Origin: Planctomycetota bacterium | Lineage (GTDB): Bacteria; Planctomycetota; Phycisphaerae; WQYP01 | NCBI GenBank assembly: GCA_021809365.1 | Contig: JAKBAC010000007.1 | Location: 1 to 43,269, forward strand | Direction of reading: 5' to 3' | Length of the DNA stretch: 43,269 nt | Shown here: positions 32,910-41,634 of the stretch, one piece after another | Layout: every line of letters begins with the position of its first letter | Position numbering within the stretch: the first letter of the stretch is position 1 | Notes under the pieces: model-generated | The model's input: only the letters and a program-made list of their open reading frames with translations | Database searches by the model: none | What the model was told of the DNA's origin: nothing | Program-made: the position numbers and the translations under genes

Positions 32910-33246
32910 GAGCGTGGCGATATTTCCGCGCACCCGTGGCGGCGGCGGCCGCAGAGCAGAGATCAGTAGAGAGTTGACAGTAGAGCACATAAGGCTGGAA
33001 CTAAAGTGGCGCTGTCGCAAGATGAGGCAACTCCCGCAGTCCCCTGACGCCTTTCTGAACACCGACGACTGCCGCGCAAAACGCGCGGTGCATGCACACG
33101 CGGCTAAAAGGGGAAATTTGAGATTTGAGATTCCAAATTTCAGATTGTGCAAGGGGTGGGGGATTTGAGATTTCAAAATTCAGATTTCAGATTGTGCAAC
33201 GGGATGGGGTGTCCCGGTACGCTGGTTTGGATTTATTGCCACGCCT
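32910..33246 (+). mobile_element. MITE-like element, second intact copy with 8-bp target duplication
   Basis: A 337-bp copy of the element at 11817-12061, in the same orientation. Inverted ends are GAGCGTGGCGATA (32910-32922) and the complement of 33234-33246, AGGCGTGGCAATA (10 of 13 identical). It is flanked by the perfect 8-bp direct repeat GCCTGTGG (32902-32909 and 33247-33254). It is longer than the 11.8-kb copy because of an AT-rich module of repeated GATTTGAGATT / TTCAGATTGTGCAA units (about 33114-33202). No open frame is convincing. Confidence 0.9.
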
Positions 33247-33412
33247 GCCTGTGGCGAATGATGCGCAGAAACACAAGGACGCCAAGAACTATTTTATCTT
33301 GTGACTGCACATCCGTGTAATCCAAGTGATCCGCGTAATCCGCGGTATTACTCAAGGGGCCGGCGAGGATACTACAACTGCGGATTGCTTTTGGAACGGA
33401 TCGGACGACGGA

Positions 33413-36400
33413 TTAAAACGCGATCGCCACACCGGCAAATACCTGCTGCGCATTGTATTTATTTGATCCCAGATCCAATTCATAATCGACAAACGCGGTG
33501 ATGTTCTTGCGAATGGTCAGGTTCAGAGACGGGGCGAAAATAGCCACATCCCGGGTGGGTGAAATGGTATTAACCGTGAAGCTTCCGGTACCGGCCCCTT
33601 GCAGTTGGGATGTAATTCCCTGCGAGTCATTGAGATATTCGTGCCGCCAGCCCAGCATAAAGCCGGGTTGCATGGCGAAATTCTTTGAAAGCACCATTCT
33701 GTATAGGAACTGCGTGCTCAGGGTGGTCCTGAGCGAATCCGTGCTGATCGAGTCGACATTCAGCCCGGCCGGTCCCGCGCCAGTTTCAGAGAAGGAATTC
33801 ATATCCGAATGGGTATAGCCAATGGACAGCATCGGGACAATCGTCCAGCCGCCCATTCCGTTGAATTGCGTATTGCTCGCGAATATCCGATATCCCAAAT
33901 CAACCGAAGCGTTGATGGCACTGCCGGTGAAGTTGCCTGTGGCGACACTGGAAAATGGCGGAATATTGATCACCCGCTTTTCGGAATTATTGCTGAAAGA
34001 ATACGCTCCCAAGGCGTCCACGAACCAATGATTCTTATAAAAGTTCACGAACACGCCGGGTGAATAGCTGTCAACGCGTGCGGTGCTGCCGGAATTGTCC
34101 AGATTCACATCACTGTGAGCATAGTTAAATAATGCTCCGATGGTCAGCGGTTGCGCGATGGCATAATCCGCGCCGACCGTGGCACCTTCCGTGGTCACGT
34201 TCGGATTGCTGCCGTCGCTGGCGGTGCTGGAAAAATTATCATATTGCAGCGCGCCGGAAAGAAATACGCCCCACCGTGGGCGTTGTCCGTAGCCGGCCGG
34301 TGGTTGATTGGCTTGTGCGGGATCATAGCCCTGATCCATCGGCCCCATCATGCTATCGTCCAATGAGGCTACCTGCGCCTGGTTTTGCAGCATCTGATAG
34401 AGCGCCACTTGGCCGGCATCCTGGGCACCGGGCTGCAGCATCGTGAGAGCAAAGGAATTCCAGCCCCGCTGGCCGCTGTCAATGAGTTGGGCCTGCTGGC
34501 TGAAGGTCTGATCGAGATTAATGCTATTTTGAATTTCCACTTGAGGAATGGCTTGCAACTCAATGGGCGTAAGCATATCCAGCACGCCGCCAATCTCGTT
34601 GGAATAGGAACCGTCGATGGCGTTAATCAGAGTCTGGTAGGACGCGGATGGTGTGGAGCCGCTATACCCGTCCGTGCTGTCCAGGTACGTTGCTATCGCC
34701 AGTTGATTGGGTGTGGTGGCATAGGGAATCAATGACGGTTGCTCGATGGTTAACACCAGATTCAGCGTGTTGCCACCAGTTACGGTGGAACTTCCAAATA
34801 CGTCAATGGGGTGGTTCCCCAAAATGATATTGATCGCTCCGGCTGTGATGCTGGTCGCGGTGAGAATCGGAAGCGTAACGAAGCTGCCATTGGAACCCGG
34901 AGGCACATATCGATTTTCAAAAACAACATTGATACCACCCTGGATGTTGGCTGTGCCGTTGACAGTATATCGGTCAAACGTCCCGGTAATGGAGCCAGCC
35001 ACGCGCGTTTGCAGATAGCCGGTGGACGCTTGCGTGTAAGTTCCGGCAATTGCAATGTTATTATAATTGGTGCCGGTCTGGCCGAAGGTGCCGTTGTTGA
35101 TTAAATTCCCGGTCGCCATGGAGGCTGGGGTCGCAATCAGCAGGGTCGCGAACTGCTTGATCGTCGTGCCGCCGGTATAGGTGTCGGTTCCACCGAGAAT
35201 CTGGGTGCCGGTGCCGCCGATGGTCAGTGCTTGAGCGCCGGCAATGCTGCCGGTGAAAGTATCCACCGCGCCCGCGACTGGCGCAATTGTCACTCCGGCG
35301 GCTTCCAAATTAACCGTACCTGCGCCGGCCAATCCATCGACGGTCAGATTGGCCGCATTATCAAGATTCAATGTAGCACCGGAGTTCACCGTTGCCAAAC
35401 CAGTGCCCAGCGTACCGGTCCCCGATACGTCAAGCGTGCCGACGTTGATAAACGTCCCGCCGGTATAGGTATTGGCTCCCGTAACATTCAGCACGGTTGT
35501 GGATGCTCCGCCAGTATATGTTAATGAGCCGGGACCGGAAATCACGCCGGAAAGAGTTGCGTTGGTGCCGGCACCGTCAACTTGAATGCCATTGGTACCC
35601 GTGGTGACGTTGAGGCTGATTGCGTTGGTAAGGGTGATATTGGATGGAATATCGAGCGTACCGCCTCCGAAAGTCAGCGCGCCGGAACCCAAGGCATTGG
35701 AGCTGGTAATCGACAACACGCCGCCGTTAATAAAAGTGCCACCCGAATAGGTGTTATTTCCGCCAAGGGCAAATTGTCCAGGGCCACTCAAGGTGATGGA
35801 TCCGGTTCCGCTGATGACTCCGTTAAAGGTATTATCGATGAACCTCACACCAAGCCCTGGATCAAGAATCAGATTGCTGTTAATGAGCGTGACGGTACCG
35901 GTTCCATTAAGGGTTGCAATGGTCTGCGAGGCGGCGTTGAGCGTCAGGTTCCCGTTCACCGTAAAGGCGTTGGTTTGAAACTGCAATGGAACGGAATATC
36001 CGGCACCGCTGTTTAGATAGGTAGCCGAACCGGAACCCCGAATCGCAAGAAAGTTGGTGCTTGAAATATAGGTCGAATCCGCGAAAACGGCAATCGGGCC
36101 ACTGGCACCGGTGTAATTTCCGCTTGGCGAAATGTAGTATCCACCCGCTGTGCTAATGTGCGTTGCGCTAGGAGTTACATTCCACTGCTGCATATACTCT
36201 ACCACGCGTCCGCCACCGCCGCCGCCGCCAGCGTATCCAGGAAAGGACCCGCTGTTCCCACCGTCGGCGCTGATCGATCCGGTGACTATTCCTCCTCCTG
36301 ACCCAAGCGAGGCAATCAGCACACCGCCGCCCGATCCACCACCACCGCCATAGTATCCGTCTCCCCCGGTTCCTCCGTTCGCATTAATAGATCCCGTAAC

Positions 36401-37240
36401 GTTAATTGTCCCTCCCGCGATCAGAGCGATACCACCACCGCCACCACCGCCGCCGCCGCCAGCGTATCCGTCTTTTCCACTGCCACCGCCAGCACCGCTT
36501 CCACCAGTAAGTGCCGAAGTTAAATCGCCGTAAGCGGGACCACCTGGTACCGGGGTCGTAGGTGGCCCGGCGTTTGGGAAAACAAATCCAGTTCCGCCAG
36601 CCCCGCCGAAACCACCGCCACCGCCGCTGGCTTCCACTCCGCCGCCTGTGCCTCCGCCAGGACCTAGTCCGTTCGACGCCAACCCAATGTAGGCGGCACT
36701 GCTACCCCCCCGACCACCATCGGCTCCGCCGGGTCCTCCAATTCCTGCCGTGCCAAAGTTGCCGATGGTGCCCTTTCCGCCGACGCCGCCGGCTACGCTC
36801 AAATTGCCCATTGACATGTTGCCGGTAGAATAGATAACCAATGGGATCGAACCGCCGCTTACTGTAACGTTCGTGGCAGACACAACTCCCGAAAATGCGA
36901 ATACCGCGACCGTGCTGCCATCGGATTGCCGGACGAGCTGGCCGTTGTAAGTTGTATTTCCGGAAACCAGCGTGGGTGCCGCACCACCCGTCCCGGTATT
37001 AATAATAGTGGATCCCGCCAAAATGCTTGGACTTAAAAGCTCGTTGCCGTTAATCCCGTTGACAATGTTGGCCACGGAAGCCGGCTCGAGCGCATTGTCC
37101 GCCATGGCCGACATCGCCGGTGTCGCCAGCGCTGCACTCAGCGCCAGCATCGCCAGCATCCGTCGGTGCGCCTTACGTGTACGACCATTGTGAGTGCAAT
37201 TATTTTGTTGTAAACCGAAAACAGATTTTCCGACCGCCAT
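33413..37240 (-). CDS. Type Va autotransporter with glycine-rich passenger and PATR repeats
   Basis: A 1275-residue outer-membrane protein. A long basic N-terminus and hydrophobic signal (ending PAMSAMA-D) target it for export. Residues about 150-370 are a Gly-rich passenger with runs of up to ten Gly (encoded near 36.2-36.8 kb). Then three PATR-type passenger repeats appear (NNTYSGGTFINGGVL, ANTYTGGTFINVGTL, TDTYTGGTTIKQFATL), which form a beta-helix stalk. The last roughly 270 residues are a C-terminal autotransporter beta-barrel with alternating strands, ending in Phe as barrel proteins do. ATG 37240 has GAGGA 7 nt upstream, and a promoter lies at 37319-37347. It is next to the ECF operon. 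Confidence 0.9.
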   Translation of the reverse strand: MAVGKSVFGLQQNNCTHNGRTRKAHRRMLAMLALSAALATPAMSAMADNALEPASVANIVNGINGNELLSPSILAGSTIINTGTGGAAPTLVSGNTTYNGQLVRQSDGSTVAVFAFSGVVSATNVTVSGGSIPLVIYSTGNMSMGNLSVAGGVGGKGTIGNFGTAGIGGPGGADGGRGGSSAAYIGLASNGLGPGGGTGGGVEASGGGGGFGGAGGTGFVFPNAGPPTTPVPGGPAYGDLTSALTGGSGAGGGSGKDGYAGGGGGGGGGGIALIAGGTINVTGSINANGGTGGDGYYGGGGGSGGGVLIASLGSGGGIVTGSISADGGNSGSFPGYAGGGGGGGRVVEYMQQWNVTPSATHISTAGGYYISPSGNYTGASGPIAVFADSTYISSTNFLAIRGSGSATYLNSGAGYSVPLQFQTNAFTVNGNLTLNAASQTIATLNGTGTVTLINSNLILDPGLGVRFIDNTFNGVISGTGSITLSGPGQFALGGNNTYSGGTFINGGVLSITSSNALGSGALTFGGGTLDIPSNITLTNAISLNVTTGTNGIQVDGAGTNATLSGVISGPGSLTYTGGASTTVLNVTGANTYTGGTFINVGTLDVSGTGTLGTGLATVNSGATLNLDNAANLTVDGLAGAGTVNLEAAGVTIAPVAGAVDTFTGSIAGAQALTIGGTGTQILGGTDTYTGGTTIKQFATLLIATPASMATGNLINNGTFGQTGTNYNNIAIAGTYTQASTGYLQTRVAGSITGTFDRYTVNGTANIQGGINVVFENRYVPPGSNGSFVTLPILTATSITAGAINIILGNHPIDVFGSSTVTGGNTLNLVLTIEQPSLIPYATTPNQLAIATYLDSTDGYSGSTPSASYQTLINAIDGSYSNEIGGVLDMLTPIELQAIPQVEIQNSINLDQTFSQQAQLIDSGQRGWNSFALTMLQPGAQDAGQVALYQMLQNQAQVASLDDSMMGPMDQGYDPAQANQPPAGYGQRPRWGVFLSGALQYDNFSSTASDGSNPNVTTEGATVGADYAIAQPLTIGALFNYAHSDVNLDNSGSTARVDSYSPGVFVNFYKNHWFVDALGAYSFSNNSEKRVINIPPFSSVATGNFTGSAINASVDLGYRIFASNTQFNGMGGWTIVPMLSIGYTHSDMNSFSETGAGPAGLNVDSISTDSLRTTLSTQFLYRMVLSKNFAMQPGFMLGWRHEYLNDSQGITSQLQGAGTGSFTVNTISPTRDVAIFAPSLNLTIRKNITAFVDYELDLGSNKYNAQQVFAGVAIAF

Positions 37241-37318
37241 GATTCGTCCTCAAAAAAGTTCCCTGCCCTGCGCCGCAACAAAAATAAAGTGGGCGCGTTG
37301 CTGTAGCCGGGCGAGCGT

Positions 37319-37347
37319 ATGATAAATTGAGCCGATGTGAATAGCAA
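37319..37347 (-). promoter_or_regulatory. Sigma70-type promoter of the autotransporter gene
   Basis: On the minus strand, TTGCTA (37342-37347) and TATCAT (37319-37324) are separated by 17 bp (4 and 5 of 6 consensus positions). Transcription would start near 37312, giving a leader of about 70 nt before ATG 37240. Confidence 0.45.
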
Positions 37348-37411
37348 GTAATTTTGATCAAATCCCTTGCTTTTGGGCGCTGCGAATCGGGAGCAGTTAT
37401 TGTTTGTCCGC

Positions 37412-38347
37412 TCAAGGGTGCGCGGGCGCATACTTTGTCGCCTCTTGTTGCAGTTGTTTTTCCTGCAATTGCAACCGTTGGATCAGTGCCCGCAATTCCA
37501 CCAGGCGCTGTTGAATCGCCGCTTCGGGTGACAGCGGACGCCCTGTTGATATCATCATGGCATCGCGCTGCAGTACCATTCGCGCTACTGCCTGCACCGG
37601 TGGCGGAAGCTTCCCCATGCGCCCCGGCTGAATATTGTATGTGTGCGACCGCCAGATAATTTGCAGGTGCCGGGTGCCGTGCGGGTCCATCCATTGTTTG
37701 ACCGTCAGCAGATCTGGCCGGGGGTTTGCGCCCGGCGCGGCCACGCCGGCGGGGAGATGGAGTTTGACCCCCGGCCCCACCGTCATGAGGCTGGTGGGTT
37801 GAATGTTATCTGGCGATCCGGTGCCTGTCGGCAACACACCGGCAGGCCCCGGACGCCGGGAAATAAAAAATATCAGATGCGGCGGGCGATCCACCGGCGT
37901 GACCATGGCGGATTTCCGTATTCCATCGCGAATGAAACTCAGACTTAAAGTCGGAGGAACCGCGCCCCGGCGGTTCTCCGCGTGAATCAGATCATAGGGA
38001 TTCAGCAGTGGATGACCATTGAGCGTTACAACCAGATCACCGGGTTTCAAATGCGCCTTGAACGCCGGACTGTTGGGAATAACCTGAATAATCAGCAATC
38101 CCTGTTGTGCTTGGAGTCCCAGAAGGCGGCTGAAGATGGGTGGAATTTTTTCCATCGCCAGACCCAGCCAGCGCGGCGGTGTGGCCGGGGCGGGCTGTGT
38201 GGCGGCGAAAGTTGTCGCCGGGGCGGCGGCCACCGTGGTGGAGGTAACCACAGTGGCCGCGCGTGCGGCCAAGCCGCTGCCCACTGCCGCGATGCATCCC
38301 GCGATCACGGCGGCGACAAATTGTTTTGTTGGGTTGTACGTCAGCAT
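37412..38347 (-). CDS. Secreted PDZ-domain protein
   Basis: A 311-residue exported protein: N-terminal signal (QFVAAVIAGCIAAVGSGLAARA-A), Ala/Thr/Pro-rich linker, then a PDZ domain (residues about 75-150) with the peptide-binding and core pattern GLLIIQVIPNSPAFKAHLKPGDLVVTLNGHPLLNPYDLI. A middle segment of unknown fold (ILPTG... to HTYNIQPGRMGKLPPPVQA) and a C-terminal coiled coil (QQRLVELRALIQRLQLQEKQLQQE) follow. No protease domain is fused, unlike DegP. It is the third gene of an ECF sigma / anti-sigma-like / PDZ operon (20 bp after the second), so it may sense envelope state and feed into that switch; this is inference. The ribosome site at ATG 38347 is weak. Confidence 0.8.
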   Translation of the reverse strand: MLTYNPTKQFVAAVIAGCIAAVGSGLAARAATVVTSTTVAAAPATTFAATQPAPATPPRWLGLAMEKIPPIFSRLLGLQAQQGLLIIQVIPNSPAFKAHLKPGDLVVTLNGHPLLNPYDLIHAENRRGAVPPTLSLSFIRDGIRKSAMVTPVDRPPHLIFFISRRPGPAGVLPTGTGSPDNIQPTSLMTVGPGVKLHLPAGVAAPGANPRPDLLTVKQWMDPHGTRHLQIIWRSHTYNIQPGRMGKLPPPVQAVARMVLQRDAMMISTGRPLSPEAAIQQRLVELRALIQRLQLQEKQLQQEATKYAPAHP

Positions 38348-38367
38348 GATGTTGTAACTCGTGCGAT

Positions 38368-39009
38368 TTAATAAATCGGCTGCCTGGAACCATTTACGGG
38401 AACCACTGGGTAAGCGACGGCGTTGTTGGGGCCTTCCGGTACCAGCATAAAGTTGTTTGCCTCCGGATATGCGGTTGTCCGAACATTGGGCGAATTGAAC
38501 ATCGGGCTGGAAGTTCCGGGGGTCTGCGTGCCGAATCCGGGCGGAAGTCCCGGCGTAATATACTGAATGGTTCGCTGCTGGTGTTTCCGCGGCGTGACCA
38601 CAGCGACCTGTGGATTACCGACGCCCGAGGCCCCGGAAGCCACGCCCTTTACGCCCACCGCGCTGCGGCCAAGATACAACCCGCCGAGCCCAAATATGCC
38701 GGCCGTAATCATGGCTATTGCCGCGACACGAATCCAGTCAATGCGATAAAGCGTTGCGGGCGCGGCCGCAGGACCGTGTTCCAGCATTTCCCGTACCGCG
38801 CGGCGCTCCACCTGCCGCGCCAGAAAATGTACCGATAAGTTCCGCCAGCCATCAGGAGTTTTTTCGATACTAATAAGCAATTCCCGGCGACGGTCTTCGG
38901 GAAGTTCATCATCCACCAGCATATCCATGGCCAAATCGGGATCCGATACACCAGTCAGGCGATTGGCGAAGTTGCGCGATTCATCAGATTGCGAGAAAAA
39001 TAAAGCCAT
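38368..39009 (-). CDS. Single-pass membrane anti-sigma-like protein
   Basis: A 213-residue protein. The N-terminal cytoplasmic part (residues 1-95) contains LAMDMLVDDELPEDRRRELLISIEKTPDGWRNLSVHFLARQVERRAVREML, the style of the sigma-binding domain of RsiW-like anti-sigma factors, without the His-Cys zinc motif. One membrane helix follows (WIRVAAIAMITAGIFGLGGLYLG), then a Pro/Asn/Thr-rich periplasmic tail. It sits 49 bp after the ECF sigma gene, the usual place of the cognate anti-sigma, which is the main support for the call. CGGAG is 8 nt before ATG 39009. A regulatory protease was not seen in the window. Confidence 0.75.
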   Translation of the reverse strand: MALFFSQSDESRNFANRLTGVSDPDLAMDMLVDDELPEDRRRELLISIEKTPDGWRNLSVHFLARQVERRAVREMLEHGPAAAPATLYRIDWIRVAAIAMITAGIFGLGGLYLGRSAVGVKGVASGASGVGNPQVAVVTPRKHQQRTIQYITPGLPPGFGTQTPGTSSPMFNSPNVRTTAYPEANNFMLVPEGPNNAVAYPVVPVNGSRQPIY

Positions 39010-39058
39010 TGGTTTTTACTCCGTGTGGTAACCGTCCGGGAAAGATATCCCGCGATCT

Positions 39059-39682
39059 TTATTTCAACTTCCGGGCGGAACTTAAAAATCCCGGTGGTTG
39101 TAACGTCTCGGCCAGCTTGTCCGCGGCCAGAATCTGCCGCAATTTCTGGCGTGCCCGGAATAACCGCATTTCGACAACCGCAGGTGTCACACCCATGCGA
39201 GCCGCGATTTCCTTATAACTGCAATCATCCACATGTTTCATCATCAGCATTTCCGTATCGCGTGAGGGCAATTTGGCCATCGCCTGTCGCAATAATGCCG
39301 CGCGCTCGGAACTTAAGAGCGCATCGAGCGGATCCAGCGGCCTGGATACATCCGATCGCATCACCGCGACTTCGGATGCCTGGGCGATGCGTTTACGTGC
39401 CCGGCCCAGACCGCGGCGATGCATCAACGCCGCCCGCACGGTCAACCGATACAGCCACGGCTTGGCATTGGATTGTGATTGCAGCGTGGACCAGTTTTTT
39501 ACCGCGGCGGCGGCAACTTCCTGCATCACATCATCCGCGCCCTGCGTTGTTTTCAGCCGCGCCACCGCCACCGCCCGCAGCCAGGAGCCATATAAGCGCA
39601 GCGCCTCCGCCGGCGTCAGGGGCGCAATGGCCGACACTTCTATTGCGCCCCCCGATACTCTATTTTCCTGGCGGAGTTCCAT
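39059..39682 (-). CDS. ECF-type RNA polymerase sigma factor
   Basis: A 207-residue group 4 (ECF) sigma factor. Region 2 is visible at ADDVMQEVAAAAVKNWSTLQSQSNAKPWLYRLTVRAALMHRR (core binding and -10 recognition). Region 4 is LPSRDTEMLMMKHVDDCSYKEIAARMGVTPAVVEMRLFRARQKLRQIL, with the helix-turn-helix for the -35 box. Region 3 is absent, as expected. The start ATG 39682 has AAGGAG 11 nt upstream; an in-frame GTG at 39691 is only 2 nt from that site. It heads an operon with a membrane anti-sigma-like protein and a PDZ protein; the autotransporter and the promoter at 39725-39756 are possible targets. Confidence 0.9.
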   Translation of the reverse strand: MELRQENRVSGGAIEVSAIAPLTPAEALRLYGSWLRAVAVARLKTTQGADDVMQEVAAAAVKNWSTLQSQSNAKPWLYRLTVRAALMHRRGLGRARKRIAQASEVAVMRSDVSRPLDPLDALLSSERAALLRQAMAKLPSRDTEMLMMKHVDDCSYKEIAARMGVTPAVVEMRLFRARQKLRQILAADKLAETLQPPGFLSSARKLK

Positions 39683-39724
39683 GAACCACACATCTCCTTC
39701 CGGAAATCCGGACTTTCCATCTAC

Positions 39725-39756
39725 ATTATACGTTGCCGACCGTGCGCGAGGTTTTC
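39725..39756 (-). promoter_or_regulatory. Candidate promoter of the ECF operon
   Basis: On the minus strand, a perfect TATAAT (39725-39730) follows CG, and GAAAACC (39750-39756) lies upstream; the AACC-to-CGTA gap is 17 bp, the style of ECF autoregulated promoters. Transcription would start near 39718. It could serve housekeeping sigma, the ECF factor itself, or both. Confidence 0.35.
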
Positions 39757-39881
39757 AAGAAAAGTGCGGAATGGATGATTAGTCTGTAAAATAACCGCAC
39801 GCCGCGTAAAGCCTGCGCGGCGCGGCCGCAATGGAGAACGAACAGGAATGCCGCAAGTGCGTATGTTGATGGGATTGGATG

Positions 39882-39915
39882 AACTCCGCCATGCTTTATC
39901 AGGCCTGGCGGAGTT
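39882..39915 (+). promoter_or_regulatory. Stem-loop in the leader of lptF
   Basis: AACTCCGCCA (39882-39891) and TGGCGGAGTT (39906-39915) form a perfect 10-bp stem with a 14-nt loop, 65 bp before the lptF start. It lies inside a 46-codon frame (39848-39988) that overlaps the lptF ATG. It may be a regulatory hairpin; otherwise the 39757-39980 spacer shows nothing. Confidence 0.5.
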
Positions 39916-39980
39916 GAGGCCATTGTTTCCGAATCAATATAGCCGGCGCTGGGCCTGTCATGTTCGATGGAGCTTGTCCA

Positions 39981-41621
39981 ATGACTAAAACGCTGCATTG
40001 GTATATTCTCCGCGAACTTGTGCGGATTTTTGTGCTGACCAGTTCGGTCTTAACGACCATTCTGGCTTTTGGCGGCACGTTCAGGCCACTGACCAAGGAA
40101 GGTCTCTCGCTGATCCAATTGCTGCATGTGCTGATGGATTTAATGCCCGCGATGCTGGCGTATTCGATACCATTGGCGGCGCTGTTTGCCGCGGTCATCG
40201 TGTACTGGCGGTTGGCAACGGATAATGAGTTGACCGGTGCGCGGGCCAGCGGCGTTAGCTATGTCGCGTTGGTCATGCCGGCCGTGGTGCTGGGGCTGGT
40301 GGTTGGTCTTATTGATCTCGTTTTTGTCGGTTATGTGGTGCCTCGCTTTTTGCAGAAAACCTCGCAGGTAATCCAGATGGATGTGGCCTCCATGCTGCTG
40401 CATAATGTGGATCAGCGACAACCCTTTCAGTTTGCCAACATGGTGGTCTATGCGGACAAGGCCTACGCCATACCGACGCCCGCCAATGAACAACCGCCGC
40501 CGGGCGTCGTGCGCACGATCATCCAATTGCGCGGGCTGGCCGCCATGCCGATGAAAGATGGACATCCAACCTCAATTATTATCGCCAAGGCCGCCAACGT
40601 GATTGTGGACAAGAACCGGGCGCTCAATCAGGTCAGCGTGGGGGTGCAGTTGGAAAACGGCACCGCTTTTGATCCCAACAGCCTGCGGCAGATTCGCGGC
40701 ACGATCCGTTATCTGCCGCCCGATGGTAAACCCATGGTGATCGGATCTTTGCTGGGTAATAAACCGAAATTTCTCGATATATTCCGGCTTGAACAACTGC
40801 AACGCCACCCCCAGCAACTTGATTCCATCGCGGCCAATTTTCATACCCTCCTGGCGGAGTTGCACACGCAAGGCGTTGCCACGGGATACCTGCGGAAATT
40901 TAAGCCCAACCAGGCCATCCTGTTTCACCGCAACAACGGAACCGCGATTGTCACGAGTCCCGGTGCCATCCTGACCAGAGACCACAGAAACCTTCTGTTC
41001 ACTGGTCAGCCGGGCAAGCCGGTGCAGGCGCAAATTGTTCGCGGCGGACGTATCACGCAGATTTACCAAGCTCAACAGGCCGAATTGCTGGTGTCGCGCA
41101 ATGAAGCGACCCGTGGCCTTTCCGCCGCTCTGAAGTTATCGGGTAACACGGAGGAAATGAATATCGGCCTGGACCGCCGATTTCACGCAGGCCCGCCCAT
41201 TATTGTCATATCCTCCATCAATCCTGTTGTGCCGGATGTAGGAACACCGGCCATCCCGCCGCTCCAACAAGCCTCCCCTTCCGTCGCCTCCCTCATCCGA
41301 ACAATTTATTCCCAGGAAAATCATTTGCGGCGGCAGATACTTTCTGAATTTCAGAGCCGGGGGTCTTTCGCATTTTCCTGCATCGTGCTGGTCATTCTTG
41401 GAACCGCTTTAGGAATTATTCTGCAGGGGCGTAATCCGCTGGCGGTATTTGTTGTCGGTGTGGTGCCGGCCATGATTCTGGTGCTGCTGATTAATACGGG
41501 CCGCGAGATGATTACACGCACCACCACCTCGGATGTGCCCGGCACCATTCTGATCTGGTCCGGCAACGGCATCATCGTGTTATTGAATATCATTATTTAC
41601 GCGCGGCTGCTGAAACGCTGA
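39981..41621 (+). CDS. lptF: LptF-like LPS exporter permease with enlarged periplasmic domain
   Basis: A 546-residue YjgP/YjgQ (LptF/LptG) family permease. With LptG and the ATPase LptB it lifts LPS from the inner membrane to the Lpt bridge. N-terminal membrane helices start MTKTLHWYILRELVRIFVLTSSVLTTILAFG, followed by LMDLMPAMLAYSIPLAALFAAVIVYWRLATDNELTGARASGVSY, whose NELTGARASG loop is the family's cytoplasmic coupling signature. The three C-terminal helices end GIIVLLNIIIYARLL. The periplasmic beta-jellyroll region between them is far longer than usual (the protein is about 180 residues longer than E. coli LptF). ATG 39981 has GGAG 8 nt upstream; ATG 39960 is less likely. lptG starts 13 bp after its stop. 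Confidence 0.88.
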   Translation: MTKTLHWYILRELVRIFVLTSSVLTTILAFGGTFRPLTKEGLSLIQLLHVLMDLMPAMLAYSIPLAALFAAVIVYWRLATDNELTGARASGVSYVALVMPAVVLGLVVGLIDLVFVGYVVPRFLQKTSQVIQMDVASMLLHNVDQRQPFQFANMVVYADKAYAIPTPANEQPPPGVVRTIIQLRGLAAMPMKDGHPTSIIIAKAANVIVDKNRALNQVSVGVQLENGTAFDPNSLRQIRGTIRYLPPDGKPMVIGSLLGNKPKFLDIFRLEQLQRHPQQLDSIAANFHTLLAELHTQGVATGYLRKFKPNQAILFHRNNGTAIVTSPGAILTRDHRNLLFTGQPGKPVQAQIVRGGRITQIYQAQQAELLVSRNEATRGLSAALKLSGNTEEMNIGLDRRFHAGPPIIVISSINPVVPDVGTPAIPPLQQASPSVASLIRTIYSQENHLRRQILSEFQSRGSFAFSCIVLVILGTALGIILQGRNPLAVFVVGVVPAMILVLLINTGREMITRTTTSDVPGTILIWSGNGIIVLLNIIIYARLLKR

Positions 41622-41634
41622 CATTGAGGCAGGC

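Noticed and set aside
36000..36800. Repeated CCGCCACCACCG-type units, at first sight like a repeat array or CRISPR
   Set aside because: They are Gly codons of the autotransporter passenger on the minus strand; there are no regular spacers.
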